Source: Planktothrix sp. FACHB-1365
Lineage (GTDB): Bacteria; Cyanobacteriota; Cyanobacteriia; Cyanobacteriales; Microcoleaceae
Assembly: GCF_014697575.1 (NCBI RefSeq)
Contig: NZ_JACJSC010000004.1
Coordinates: 186,001-250,000 of the forward strand
Length of the DNA stretch: 64,000 nt
Direction of reading: 5' to 3'
The position numbers were made by a program, and so were the translations under genes. The notes beneath the pieces are model-generated. The model worked only from the letters and a program-made list of their open reading frames with translations, searched no databases and was not told where the DNA came from. Below, one piece after another: positions 36,161 to 44,582 of this stretch (the first letter of the stretch is position 1; every line of letters begins with the position of its first letter).

Positions 36161-38014
36161 GTGGACGCTAATCTTGTACAATTAACGATATCTGGTTCAA
36201 AAAAAATTATGAAAAGCTATTATAATTTCTCTCAAAACTTAACTACTGGTACAACATTTGTTACCGTCGGGGCAGCGACGGGGGCAGGAATTTATAGCAC
36301 AATTGGTGGTGTGGGACTGGTGGGAAGTTTTGGGGGAATTGGGTTAGGAATGATGCCATTAATGGGTGTGGGGGCGGTGGCGGGTGCTGCAACTTATGGC
36401 GCATTTAGAGCTATTAATCAAGGGGATTCTATTGCTTGGGGTACAGTAGGATTAGGGGCAATTTCCGGCATAGGAATTTCTTCCGTTGTGGGAGGAATGG
36501 GGTTAGGATTTGCGGGAACAGGGGTAGGAATTGGCATGGGAACATTAGGAGTTTTTGGCGGAATTGTTGGGTTAGGATTATATGGAATTGCCCAATTAAT
36601 TGATGCTACCGGAAGCGGAGAAACAGCATTTCAAGCCTTTGACCGGATGGAAGAACGGATTTTAGATCAGGAATTTTATACCGCCGCGTTATTAGAAGTA
36701 TTGGAACTTATTCCTGAATTTCAAGAAGAAAAATTAAAACAAAAATTTAAGGATTTAGAAGTAGAGGATGAATTAAAACAGCTTAAACAAAAGATTCAAG
36801 ATCCACAGAAATCATCTTCTCAAAAAGACACAAAAAAACCTAATCTTGAAAATCATAATCTTGTTCTTCGTCCCCAATCACCCGATTTAATGTGGACAGA
36901 AACACAACGTTTAGCCGGACATCAAAATTCAATTCATGCTGTGGCTTTTAGTCCTGATAGTCAAACTTTGATCAGTGCTAGTGATGATCGCAATATTCAC
37001 ATTTGGGATGTGAATACAGTTAAGAAAAAATATACTTGGTTTATGCCTTATGAGATGTATTCAGTTGCCATTAGTCCTAATTCAGAAGTCGTTGCTACGG
37101 GGAGTGTTAATGGTCGAATTACCCTCTGGAATTTTCAGACTCGACAACTAAATCGAACTTTATTGGATCTCAATTTTCCTGAAAAAAATATGGGAATTAT
37201 TACGTCCCTCGTATTTAGTCCCGATCATCAAATTTTAATCAGTGGAAGTAGCGATAAAACCGTTAGACTTTGGTATTTTAAAACCGGACAATCTAAACGA
37301 ATTTTGAACGGACATACTGATGGAGTTTGGTCTGTTGCTATCTGTTCTCAGAGTCAATTTGTAGCCAGTGGGAGTGCTGATAAAACCATTAGAATTTGGA
37401 ATATTAAAACTCATGAAAATCCTATTGTTTTAACCGGACATTATAACTGGGTGACTTCGGTTTTATTCACTCCTGATGATCAAACTTTAATCAGTGCGAG
37501 TGCTGACAATACAATTAAAGTCTGGGATCTTAAAACCTATCAATTAATTCGGACATTAACCGGACATTCTGCCGCTATTTTTTCTATAGCTTTGAGTCCC
37601 AATAGTCAAATTTTGGCGAGTGGAAGTGTTGATCAAACGGTTAAATTATGGAATTGGAAAACAGGAGAATTATTGCAAACACTCTCCGGTTGTTCTCCCG
37701 TTGTGTTTAGTCCCGATGGTCAACGATTAGTTAGTGGAAGTCAAAAGGGGATTTTACAACTGTGGTATCAACAATTGAGTCTACCGGAATTAATTGAATC
37801 CGAATGTTATCAAAATTGGTGGCAAGTATTAGGGGTAAATCCCAAGGCAACACCAAATCAAGTCAAACAAGCTTATTATCAATTAGCCAAACAATATCAT
37901 CCTGATTATAATATTAAATCCGAAGCGATCGCTGTTATGCAAAGAATTAATCACGCCTATGAGACTTTTTTAAATGAATGGAGTCAACAGGTGCGATCGC
38001 CATCAATAAAATGA
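36161..38014 (+). CDS. WD40-repeat protein with Gly-rich hydrophobic N-terminus and C-terminal J-domain
   Basis: Three regions make up the 617-residue protein. Residues of about 25-150 are Gly/Ala-rich and hydrophobic (repeated GIGLGMG-like stretches), probably a membrane-inserting hairpin region. Residues of about 245-545 hold six to seven WD40 repeats (SGSSDKTVRLW, SGSADKTIRIW, SASADNTIKVWD), forming a beta-propeller. Residues of about 553-610 are a J-domain with the HPD tripeptide (QYHPDYN), which would recruit DnaK. The fusion could be a membrane-tethered co-chaperone or scaffold. The start is either GTG 36161 or ATG 36209. Its 3' end is duplicated at 41495-41630. Confidence 0.82.
   Translation: MDANLVQLTISGSKKIMKSYYNFSQNLTTGTTFVTVGAATGAGIYSTIGGVGLVGSFGGIGLGMMPLMGVGAVAGAATYGAFRAINQGDSIAWGTVGLGAISGIGISSVVGGMGLGFAGTGVGIGMGTLGVFGGIVGLGLYGIAQLIDATGSGETAFQAFDRMEERILDQEFYTAALLEVLELIPEFQEEKLKQKFKDLEVEDELKQLKQKIQDPQKSSSQKDTKKPNLENHNLVLRPQSPDLMWTETQRLAGHQNSIHAVAFSPDSQTLISASDDRNIHIWDVNTVKKKYTWFMPYEMYSVAISPNSEVVATGSVNGRITLWNFQTRQLNRTLLDLNFPEKNMGIITSLVFSPDHQILISGSSDKTVRLWYFKTGQSKRILNGHTDGVWSVAICSQSQFVASGSADKTIRIWNIKTHENPIVLTGHYNWVTSVLFTPDDQTLISASADNTIKVWDLKTYQLIRTLTGHSAAIFSIALSPNSQILASGSVDQTVKLWNWKTGELLQTLSGCSPVVFSPDGQRLVSGSQKGILQLWYQQLSLPELIESECYQNWWQVLGVNPKATPNQVKQAYYQLAKQYHPDYNIKSEAIAVMQRINHAYETFLNEWSQQVRSPSIK
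37873..38008 (+). repeat. Direct repeat L: 3' end of the WD40-DnaJ gene
   Basis: The last ~135 bases of the J-domain coding region reappear at 41495-41630 in the same orientation, with only a few base differences. The two copies bracket the PUR-nuclease and restriction-modification genes. See the relic entry for the second copy. Confidence 0.85.
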
Positions 38015-38110
38015 TCAATTTAACAAATATAAAGATTAGTAACTCAATCAAAAAAACAAGAATAATTATAATTTTTTAATAAAGTTAGTTGTGTACTATT
38101 ACAATATAAT

Positions 38111-39175
38111 TTAGATATTTCGCAATTTTATTTCGAGTGACTGATTATTCATGTTGCTTGTTAATCGCTCTTGATAAAGATACATAAGATCGTTAATAGC
38201 TACTTCTTTAACTTCAATTGAATTAATTAATTTAATCTGTCTAGTTGTTCCTCTAGTAATAATCCAAACTTGTTTATGATGATTATAAAATTCTTCTGTT
38301 GTTCTTCCAGATAATTCAATACTACCTTGTTTCAGTTTATTACAATAATTATTTATTTGTTCAATTTTACTGTTTTCTATATTCTGGAAATCAAGAGTAC
38401 AATCATAAATAACTGCTAAATTTCCAATTTTGAAAAAACCATCAGCTTTTCCTGCTTGTCTTTCTCCTGTAAAATTATATACTGTCTCTATTCCCAATAA
38501 CTTGAGTAAATAATAAGCATATTCTTCAAATTCTTTCCAGTTATTTGTTGTGATAATTTTATCAAAAAATCTCGGTGATAAATCTGAATCTAATTGTATT
38601 TGTTTATTCTGGTTATCCTTGTTAATATCTGAAATTTTATTGGGAATTAAATTATTATTTAAACTAAAAGCAATTAACTTATTCATAACTCTCTGAAATT
38701 CAAGCATTTCATCCTTAAAAATACGCATTTTGGTACTAATAAATTCATTTTCTAACTTTTTTCTTTGTGCTATTACAATATATTTAGTACCATTTTTTGA
38801 TTCCTTAACCTCAAAGAAATAGTAATGGGAACTGCTAAAATATTTTTCTTCTAAAAAAATTAGATTGTTTGGCGATAAATTAGATTCTATTTGATTATTA
38901 TGATAATTGTTATCAGTTTTATTAACAGAAGTGTCATTTAAAGAAAAATTAATTAGCTTATTCAAAATTCTTTGAAATTCAAGCATTTCATTTTCAAAAA
39001 TACGCATTTTCGTACTAACAAATTTATTTTCTATCTTTTTTCGTTGATCGATAATAATATACTTAGAACCATTTTTTGCTTCTTTGACTTCAAAAAAATA
39101 ATGATGTGAACCGCTCAAATATCTTTCTGTTAAAATAACATTCCTCTTTTCAGAAGAAAACCAATTTTCTGTCAT
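38111..39175 (-). CDS. Two PUR-like nucleic-acid-binding repeats fused to a FokI-like PD-(D/E)xK domain
   Basis: The 354-residue protein has an internal duplication: residues 14-78 and 106-171 both read SG/SS-HxYFFEVKExKNGxKYIxIxQRKK...STKMRIF, the pattern of PUR (DUF3276-type) ssDNA/RNA-binding repeats. From about 205 the fold looks like a restriction nuclease: a WKEFEEYAYYLLKLLG helix, then GKADGFF (D245) and AVIYDCT (D258, T260). This resembles FokI-type PD...DTK, with Thr in place of the catalytic Lys. It is divergent from the C gene of a restriction-modification module. The nuclease assignment is my inference; activity is uncertain because of the Lys-to-Thr change. Confidence 0.6.
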   Translation of the reverse strand: MTENWFSSEKRNVILTERYLSGSHHYFFEVKEAKNGSKYIIIDQRKKIENKFVSTKMRIFENEMLEFQRILNKLINFSLNDTSVNKTDNNYHNNQIESNLSPNNLIFLEEKYFSSSHYYFFEVKESKNGTKYIVIAQRKKLENEFISTKMRIFKDEMLEFQRVMNKLIAFSLNNNLIPNKISDINKDNQNKQIQLDSDLSPRFFDKIITTNNWKEFEEYAYYLLKLLGIETVYNFTGERQAGKADGFFKIGNLAVIYDCTLDFQNIENSKIEQINNYCNKLKQGSIELSGRTTEEFYNHHKQVWIITRGTTRQIKLINSIEVKEVAINDLMYLYQERLTSNMNNQSLEIKLRNI

Positions 39176-39291
39176 GTTTTTTATCTCTTTATATTAGCTG
39201 AGTTATTAAATATAATATCAATAAAGGCAACATGGAATCAAAGGGTGCGATCGCCATCTGTAAAACCCTAATGAGTTAGCCTTTGCTCAAA

Positions 39292-39325
39292 ATGTGACTG
39301 ATCGTCCGTAGACTGATCGTCTATG
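39292..39325 (+). promoter_or_regulatory. Tandem C-box operators upstream of the controller gene
   Basis: Two copies of GACTGATCGTC (39296-39306 and 39311-39321) stand in tandem, the second ending about 20 bases before the C gene's ATG. They match the GACT-N3-xGTC half-operator pattern and the ATGTGACT...GTCCGT framing of C.AhdI/C.Esp1396I-type controller sites. Two dimer sites of unequal strength normally give first activation and then repression of the C and R genes. Confidence 0.75.
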
Positions 39326-39343
39326 AAAGGGGATCATAATTTC

Positions 39344-39592
39344 ATGGAACAGTCTAAAACACAAGTTTTAAAGGCTTTAGGAAGTTTGATTAGACAATAT
39401 CGAATGTCTATCAGAATTTCTCAAGAGGAGTTAGGGTTACGTTCTCACCTAGATCGAACCTATATATCTGGACTAGAACGGGGTGTAAGAAACCCCTCTT
39501 TAACAGTTCTAGTTTCTCTTGCTAGTGGTTTGAATATTACTGTTTCAGAACTGCTTGAGAACTTAGAAACAGAGATGAGGAATGTGGAGTGA
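39344..39592 (+). CDS. Restriction-modification controller (C) protein, XRE-type HTH
   Basis: The 82-residue protein is a typical XRE-family helix-turn-helix: SLIRQYRMSIRISQEELGLRSHLDRTYISGLERGVRNPSL, with recognition helix around HLDRTYIS. The size is that of small C proteins that time expression of the restriction gene after entry into a new host. The ATG at 39344 is chosen over 39323 because the two C-boxes end at 39321 and AAGGGG precedes the ATG. It overlaps the next (nuclease) gene by four bases (GTGA), the classic C-R arrangement. Confidence 0.88.
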   Translation: MEQSKTQVLKALGSLIRQYRMSIRISQEELGLRSHLDRTYISGLERGVRNPSLTVLVSLASGLNITVSELLENLETEMRNVE

Positions 39593-40332
39593 ACCGAGAA
39601 TCAGCAGAAAGTTTTAAATCTAAACTTAAATCAGGTTCATCACAGTCTAAAGTTTTCGATTTATTATTTGATCAACAGTGGCATTGTCGCAACTGTGAAG
39701 GGAAAAAAGTTGCTTCTAATCAATATGCTGGAGGTGGTGGAATTCAAGGTTTAGAACGAGGAAATAGAAGCGGTCGTCCAGGGTTAGTGATTGAAACCAA
39801 GCGCGAATTCTGTCAAGTTTGCCAAAAAATTACCATTTGGGATCGATGGACTGGGGAAACCAGGGAAGCAAATGCTTCTGCTAATCTTCCTCCTAAATTA
39901 GTCAAAAGAGTTTTAGAGATTTACAATTATATAGACGTGATTGAAAATCGGCAACGGTTGCCTCATGAGTTAGTCATTGATCATCGTTTTCCGATGGAAC
40001 GTTGGGGTAAAAGTGAACCAAACCATGAGGTTAATATGAGTGAATCTGAAATTAGGAAAAAATTCCAACTTCTCAAAAAAGATAGTTCTGGAAATCATAA
40101 TCTTTTAAAGTCGAGAAGTTGCGAGAAATGTATTGAAATAGGAAACCGAGGAACACCATTAGGACTCGAATTTTGGTATTTTGGGAATGAAAAATGGCCG
40201 GATAATATTCCTCAATCGGGTTTAGAAGCGGAGGAAGGATGTGTTGGTTGTGGATGGTATAATTTTGAGGCTTGGCGAACCGCTCTTAATGCAACTCTAA
40301 AGCAAGTTGAATCTCAGAAGTTTTTGGAATAG
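39589..40332 (+). CDS. HNH/beta-beta-alpha-metal type II restriction endonuclease (predicted)
   Basis: The 247-residue protein starts at a GTG coupled to the C gene. It has several Cys pairs that can form zinc sites: CRNCEGKK, CQVCQKI, CEKC and CVGCGW. The central IDHRFPMERW and later GNHNLLKSRSCEKC provide the H...N...H residues of a beta-beta-alpha-metal nuclease. Position between a C protein and a convergent C5 methyltransferase makes it the restriction enzyme of the set. Recognition sequence cannot be read from the protein. The stop overlaps the 3' end of the methyltransferase gene by 47 bases on the other strand. Confidence 0.82.
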   Translation: MNRESAESFKSKLKSGSSQSKVFDLLFDQQWHCRNCEGKKVASNQYAGGGGIQGLERGNRSGRPGLVIETKREFCQVCQKITIWDRWTGETREANASANLPPKLVKRVLEIYNYIDVIENRQRLPHELVIDHRFPMERWGKSEPNHEVNMSESEIRKKFQLLKKDSSGNHNLLKSRSCEKCIEIGNRGTPLGLEFWYFGNEKWPDNIPQSGLEAEEGCVGCGWYNFEAWRTALNATLKQVESQKFLE

Positions 40333-41485
40333 TTGATAACTCTTGCTCTTTCCCTAAACTAATACTGTCTAAATAAGGAATGAGAGCATATCCAATACAT
40401 TCTGCTAAACGGGGAGGAACTGCATTTCCAATTTGCCACATCGCTTTTTTCATCGTTCCTGCAAAGATAAAAGTATCAGAAAATGTTTGTAATCTAGCCA
40501 TTTCACGGGCAGAAATCACTCGATTAAGATAAGGGTGAATATGAGTTCCACCGTGATTTTCTTTTATGGTCATACTGGGTTTACCTGGATATTGACGTTT
40601 GAACGCATCAAGATAAGTTTCATAGAGAGAACCTCCGGGGGGAACTTGTGCAATTCGCTGCATATATTCAGGAGAATGGCGAGTCCATTCATGATTAATT
40701 TCAGGAATGGGTGTATACTCAGGAAGATCAGAAATAGCGGATTCAATCGGTTGATATTGTTCGGGTAAAAGTTGAGGTTTGGGATAAGGGTTTTGGAGTC
40801 CAAATCGATTGGCAATAAATATCGCTCTAGGTCGAATTTGAGGGACTCCATAGGCAGCAGATTCAAGAATAACAACTGAAATATTGGAGTAACCTATGGC
40901 TTGAAATTGTTCAAATACTTCTTGTTTAATTTTTCCATTTTTCATTGTTAGAATACCGGGTACATTTTCCATCACAACGTACCAAGGCATAATTTCTGAA
41001 ACAACACGAATAAACTGTTTAAATAAGTTATTTCTGGGATCATCGGGGTTTCGTTTTCCGGCAACAGAAAATCCTTGACAGGGAGGGCCACCCACAACAA
41101 GATGAATCGGGGGGAAATGCAATTTTTCCAAAGATTTTCTGGGATTGAATTCATGAATATCACCACAAAAATGATTACAACTTGGAAAATTATTTTGATG
41201 AGTTGCTGAAGCAATGGAATTAATTTCAATACTAGCTACAGGATTAAATTTGGCTTGGACTAAACCTTGAGTAAATCCCCCTGCACCACAAAAAAGATCG
41301 ATAAAGTTATAGTTAAATGAGGATACAGACTGATTGTCAATATCAATAAAAACTTGATAGGGATCACGTTGAGTGGTTAATAGTTGTCGTTGAAGTTTTT
41401 CATAGCGACCTGATTTTGCTTTTTTTTGTTTTTTAGGAGTAGATTCTGTTTGTATAGTAGGAAATAAAGATAACTGTAAATCCAT
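40286..41485 (-). CDS. DNA (cytosine-5) methyltransferase
   Basis: The 399-residue protein shows the ordered C5-methylase motifs: I FIDLFCGAGGFTQGL, IV GGPPCQGFSVAGKR with the catalytic Cys, VI VVMENVPGIL and VIII PQIRPRAIF. The target-recognition region at about 230-330 and motifs IX/X close it (ISAREMARLQTF, QIGNAVPPRLAE). It protects host DNA from the adjacent nuclease. It converges on the nuclease gene, with the 3' ends overlapping by 47 bases. Its promoter must lie in or just above a relic of the WD40-DnaJ gene that begins 10 bases upstream of its start codon. Confidence 0.95.
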   Translation of the reverse strand: MDLQLSLFPTIQTESTPKKQKKAKSGRYEKLQRQLLTTQRDPYQVFIDIDNQSVSSFNYNFIDLFCGAGGFTQGLVQAKFNPVASIEINSIASATHQNNFPSCNHFCGDIHEFNPRKSLEKLHFPPIHLVVGGPPCQGFSVAGKRNPDDPRNNLFKQFIRVVSEIMPWYVVMENVPGILTMKNGKIKQEVFEQFQAIGYSNISVVILESAAYGVPQIRPRAIFIANRFGLQNPYPKPQLLPEQYQPIESAISDLPEYTPIPEINHEWTRHSPEYMQRIAQVPPGGSLYETYLDAFKRQYPGKPSMTIKENHGGTHIHPYLNRVISAREMARLQTFSDTFIFAGTMKKAMWQIGNAVPPRLAECIGYALIPYLDSISLGKEQELSTIPKTSEIQLALELH

Positions 41486-41494
41486 TTAAACCCG

Positions 41495-41630
41495 CCTATT
41501 ATCAATTAGCCCAAAATATTATCCTGATTATAACATTAAATCCGAAGCGATCGCTGTTATGCAAAGAATTAATCACGCCTATGAGACTTTTTTAAATGAA
41601 TGGAATCAACAGGTGCGATCGCATTCCTAA
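41495..41630 (+). pseudogene. Relic copy of the WD40-DnaJ gene 3' end (direct repeat R)
   Basis: This ~135-base segment (TATTATCAATTAGCC onwards, through the GCGATCGCTGTTATG stretch to the stop region) repeats 37873-38008 with few changes. No upstream part of the gene is present, so it is a duplicated fragment. It is immediately followed at 41635 by a fragment of the hypE start. Confidence 0.85.
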
Positions 41631-41634
41631 AAAA

Positions 41635-41702
41635 GAGGGTATTGTTGAATCGAAATTGGACAGGTTAAACTAAGGTCTTGATTGGATGTCATAGATAAGT
41701 TA
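41635..41702 (-). pseudogene. Relic of the hypE 5' end
   Basis: The stretch repeats, with a few substitutions, the first ~20 codons and start region of hypE as found at 34938-35006 (GGACAGGTTAAACTAA and GATGTCATAGATA are shared). It is in the same orientation as hypE but lacks the rest of the gene. Its junction with the DnaJ relic joins two points 3 kb apart in the intact copy. Confidence 0.8.
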
Positions 41703-41824
41703 ATAATTAAATTATTATTAATAATATAATAAAATTTCAGAATAGAGTGTATAAACACGAGCGAACAAGAAATCGTAAATTTTGGAAAAACCGGACTTAC
41801 TATTTCACACAGAGGCGAAAAATC

Positions 41825-42610
41825 ATGAATTCAACATCACTCTCAAAAACCAAAATAGCCATCTTAGCTGCATTTATCTACACGGCTGTCATGGGTTTCG
41901 GTATGTTCTACATGAAAACCTTCAAGGGCATCTTCTATGGCACTCCCGACATGATGAATGTGTTCTGGTTCGTCATGATTATTGTTAATATCATCAATGT
42001 TTTCTTTGTCATCCGCTATTTTAGCTGGCAAGAGGTTGGGTTTCGCAAACTCAACACCAGACAACTCCTCTGGTTTATCCCCTCACTGTCGGTATTGATC
42101 GCCATGTGGGTCGTGTTTCTGTCCGCTTTGGCTTCAGCCTCTCTCAATGCAGCGCAGTGGCAGTTGTTGGCCCTGGTGGGCTTCACAACCTTTCTGGTAG
42201 GTCTTGGTGAGGAGACTATGTATCGGGGCATCGTTTTAAGCGCATTTTTGACCACAAACCGAGTCCTTTGGGCAATGCTAGTCAGTTCGATCGCATTTTC
42301 GCTACTGCATTCTGTGAATGTTTTCGGTGGTTCGGCTCCGTTAGAAATGCTGGTGCAGCTAGTTTTCACCTTTCTGTTTGGGTTCTTATTTGCACCACTC
42401 ATGATCAAGTTCAATAATATTTGGCCGTTAATTATTTTTCACTGGCTATGGGATTTTGTTCTGTTTGCTGCTAACCTTGTGGACGCATCTAATGTTTCTC
42501 TGCTTTCCTACATTAATACTCCTGTTGCAATTGTTGTTGGTACAATTTTGTGGATTCGCATTCATAAAGAACAACATGGGGTCGTAAAACCATCTTCGAT
42601 GATATCTTAA
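41825..42610 (+). CDS. CPBP-family intramembrane metalloprotease
   Basis: The 261-residue protein has about seven to eight hydrophobic helices and the CPBP motifs GLGEETMYRGIVLSAF (EExxxR), LLHSVNVFGG and IFHWLWDFVLF. I start at the ATG at 41825, with AGAGG upstream; the frame is open back to 41747, but that part is basic, non-hydrophobic and runs from the relic region. Members are membrane proteases sometimes linked to bacteriocin self-immunity; no bacteriocin gene is visible. Its G+C content is visibly higher than its neighbours, pointing to transfer. Confidence 0.82.
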   Translation: MNSTSLSKTKIAILAAFIYTAVMGFGMFYMKTFKGIFYGTPDMMNVFWFVMIIVNIINVFFVIRYFSWQEVGFRKLNTRQLLWFIPSLSVLIAMWVVFLSALASASLNAAQWQLLALVGFTTFLVGLGEETMYRGIVLSAFLTTNRVLWAMLVSSIAFSLLHSVNVFGGSAPLEMLVQLVFTFLFGFLFAPLMIKFNNIWPLIIFHWLWDFVLFAANLVDASNVSLLSYINTPVAIVVGTILWIRIHKEQHGVVKPSSMIS

Positions 42611-42636
42611 AGGTTAAGTTTTCCTGAATATCGGTA

Positions 42637-42729
42637 GTGGTTAATTTGCCTGAATTTTTCACTACCTTTGATATTCAAAAAGGTGATGCTTTATGGCGTG
42701 ATCCTAAAGATTTAACTATCATTTGGTAG
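42637..42729 (+). pseudogene. Short gene remnant, unidentified
   Basis: An open stretch of 31 codons (ending KGDALWRDPKDLTIIW, stop at 42727) reads like the C-terminus of a small protein but has no upstream coding part. A stop precedes it. I do not recognise the family; it lies among other relics in a 500-base gene-free gap. Confidence 0.3.
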
Positions 42730-42815
42730 GTTAACTATTAGTAGGTTTGGTTTTATACCCAACCCAACTTTAATTCCTATTTGTGTATATAGAAACTATA
42801 ATCAAAGATCAAAAT

Positions 42816-42915
42816 TATTTAGTACCATTTTTTGATTTCTTAACTTCAAAGAAATAGTAATGGGAACTGCTAAAATATTTTTATTCTAAAAAAATTAGAT
42901 TTTTTGGCGATAAAT
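42816..42915 (-). pseudogene. Relic fragment of the PUR-repeat gene
   Basis: This ~100-base segment repeats 38781-38880, the second PUR repeat of the gene at 38111-39175, with about five differences (shared: TAGTACCATTTTTTGATT, GTAATGGGAACTGCTAAA). It is in the same orientation and isolated from the rest of the gene. It shows that the PUR gene once had, or recombined with, another copy here. Confidence 0.85.
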
Positions 42916-42918
42916 TTG

Positions 42919-43090
42919 TATGGCTATAACTGGATAGTCGCCTTTTATGAGTGTCAGGAGTTGGTAGCTCAATTACCCACTTTTGTTCGCAATAAGCGCA
43001 AGTTTTATCAACAGGGGTTAAAAGCTCTAACCCTTATTCAGCAAGCTTTTTAGCTCCCTTGTCGCCCCCTGAAGTCTAAGTCCCATTAAC
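42919..43090 (+). mobile_element. 3' remnant of an insertion sequence (transposase C-terminus and terminal repeat)
   Basis: An open fragment ending at 43053 encodes NWIVAFYECQELVAQLP and then a Lys-rich stretch, as a transposase C-terminus might. It is followed at 43074-43090 by GTCTAAGTCCCATTAAC. That end is the reverse complement, with one mismatch, of the start of the MITE-like element at 44583. The family is not recognised. The two related ends bracket the amine oxidase gene. Confidence 0.5.
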
Positions 43091-43109
43091 ACGAATAGGA
43101 GAAGTTAAA

Positions 43110-44504
43110 TCAATTCATAAAAATTTGTTGAATTCGTTGTGCTTCTCTTAATCCTGATAAATAGGCTCCATGAACGGTTGCCGGGTATTGACGAGAGGTG
43201 GCTTCTCCAGCGAAAAATAGCATATTATTAACTGGAGAGGCTAAACTATCTCGCTCTTTCGCCGTTGTTCCGGGGGGAATATAGGAATAGGAACCCAATG
43301 TATAGGGGTCAGAACTCCAACAAGTGACTAATATTTCTTGGGGATTAGGAATAGAATTGCCATACATTTCTCGCAAAACTGCCATAATTTTATCGGTTAA
43401 TTGTTGTTGAGTCATGGTCTCTAAACTGCGGGCAAAACTCCCTCCGGTTAAAGCCATTAACATCGGAGATGAGTTATAATAATCATAATTCATAAATACT
43501 GTAAAGTTGGGGCTACTTTCAGGCAAATATCCTAGAAATTCATAACTTTTTTTCCAAAATACTTGAGGGAATTTGATCACAACTTTATTTAAAACTCCCA
43601 GGTTTAATTTATGAATTGCCGTTTTTTTGTCCTGGGGTAATTCTGGGATAAATTTAACTTGATTGGCTTTTAATACGCCTAATGGTATGGTGATTAATAC
43701 CGCACTTCCTGAAAAATCACCTTGAGGAGTTTTTACAGTAACTTGTTGATGATTATACTGAATTTCAGTAACGGGATGTTGAAGTTTAATCTCTAGTCCT
43801 TGGGCTAAGTTTTGAATAATTTGCTCATAACCATTAGGAAAAAGATAATCCTCTCCGTCAAAAGCTTCATCTTCATCCAATTCCCAAATTGAAAGTTTTT
43901 CTAAGTCTGCTCCTGTCTCAATTAAAATTTCTGAAGTTAATAACCAATTGACTAATTTAGCTTGACGGAGTGATAAATTATCAGGTTTAAAAAAGCGGTT
44001 GACAGCTTGATTAACTGAGACATCTTGCTCTTGATTTTCACTCCAAGATTTAGCCCTGGCTATAATTTTTTCATATAGGGATTCAGCTTTTTCTAATTCA
44101 GAATCTGGAATTTTATTTTGATTATTCGTGTAGAAATCCACATGATAATAATTGGTTTGTTTAATGGCAATATTAAAGTCATGGGCTAGTTTGCCAATCG
44201 GATTATTTTGAATTCCATGAATCCATGACGCGCCTAAATCAACGGGAAAACCCAATGTTTTATCTGTATAAATTCTACCCCCAATGCGATCGCGAGCTTC
44301 TAAAATAGTAACTTGAAATCCTTGAGATTTTAAGGTTTTTGCCGCCGCAATTCCCGCAATTCCCGCACCAATAATAATAATATTTTCTGAAATAGCCTGA
44401 GAATTATTTTGACAACTTGACCAAAGGGGAAAAGAAGCAGCAACTAAAGCACTCAATTGTATGAAATTGCGACGAGATCTGTTGAAATTCGGTACAAACA
44501 GCAT
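43110..44504 (-). CDS. Flavin-containing amine oxidase, exported
   Basis: The 464-residue FAD enzyme is predicted to oxidise a primary or secondary amine. Its N-terminus has a Tat-like signal (RSRRNFIQLSALVAASF, ending near SSCQN). The FAD-binding GAGIAGIAAAKTL with downstream ILEARDRIGGRIYTD follows. The C-terminal FAD-contact segment is MLFFAGEATSRQYPATVHGAYLSG, as in plant and bacterial monoamine/polyamine oxidases. Substrate is unknown. The gene stands alone between an insertion-sequence remnant and a MITE-like element with related ends, so it may have moved as a unit. Confidence 0.9.
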   Translation of the reverse strand: MLFVPNFNRSRRNFIQLSALVAASFPLWSSCQNNSQAISENIIIIGAGIAGIAAAKTLKSQGFQVTILEARDRIGGRIYTDKTLGFPVDLGASWIHGIQNNPIGKLAHDFNIAIKQTNYYHVDFYTNNQNKIPDSELEKAESLYEKIIARAKSWSENQEQDVSVNQAVNRFFKPDNLSLRQAKLVNWLLTSEILIETGADLEKLSIWELDEDEAFDGEDYLFPNGYEQIIQNLAQGLEIKLQHPVTEIQYNHQQVTVKTPQGDFSGSAVLITIPLGVLKANQVKFIPELPQDKKTAIHKLNLGVLNKVVIKFPQVFWKKSYEFLGYLPESSPNFTVFMNYDYYNSSPMLMALTGGSFARSLETMTQQQLTDKIMAVLREMYGNSIPNPQEILVTCWSSDPYTLGSYSYIPPGTTAKERDSLASPVNNMLFFAGEATSRQYPATVHGAYLSGLREAQRIQQIFMN

Positions 44505-44582
44505 AGATTCTAACCTAATTATATTCCGTTGTTGCGCTTTAGCACAGCCACACCCGACAAGTTTAACTGAAAACTGATTTCA

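Noticed and set aside
42016-42414. 132-codon frame antisense to the CPBP protease
   Set aside because: The plus-strand frame carries clear CPBP motifs and membrane helices; the antisense frame has no plausible features.
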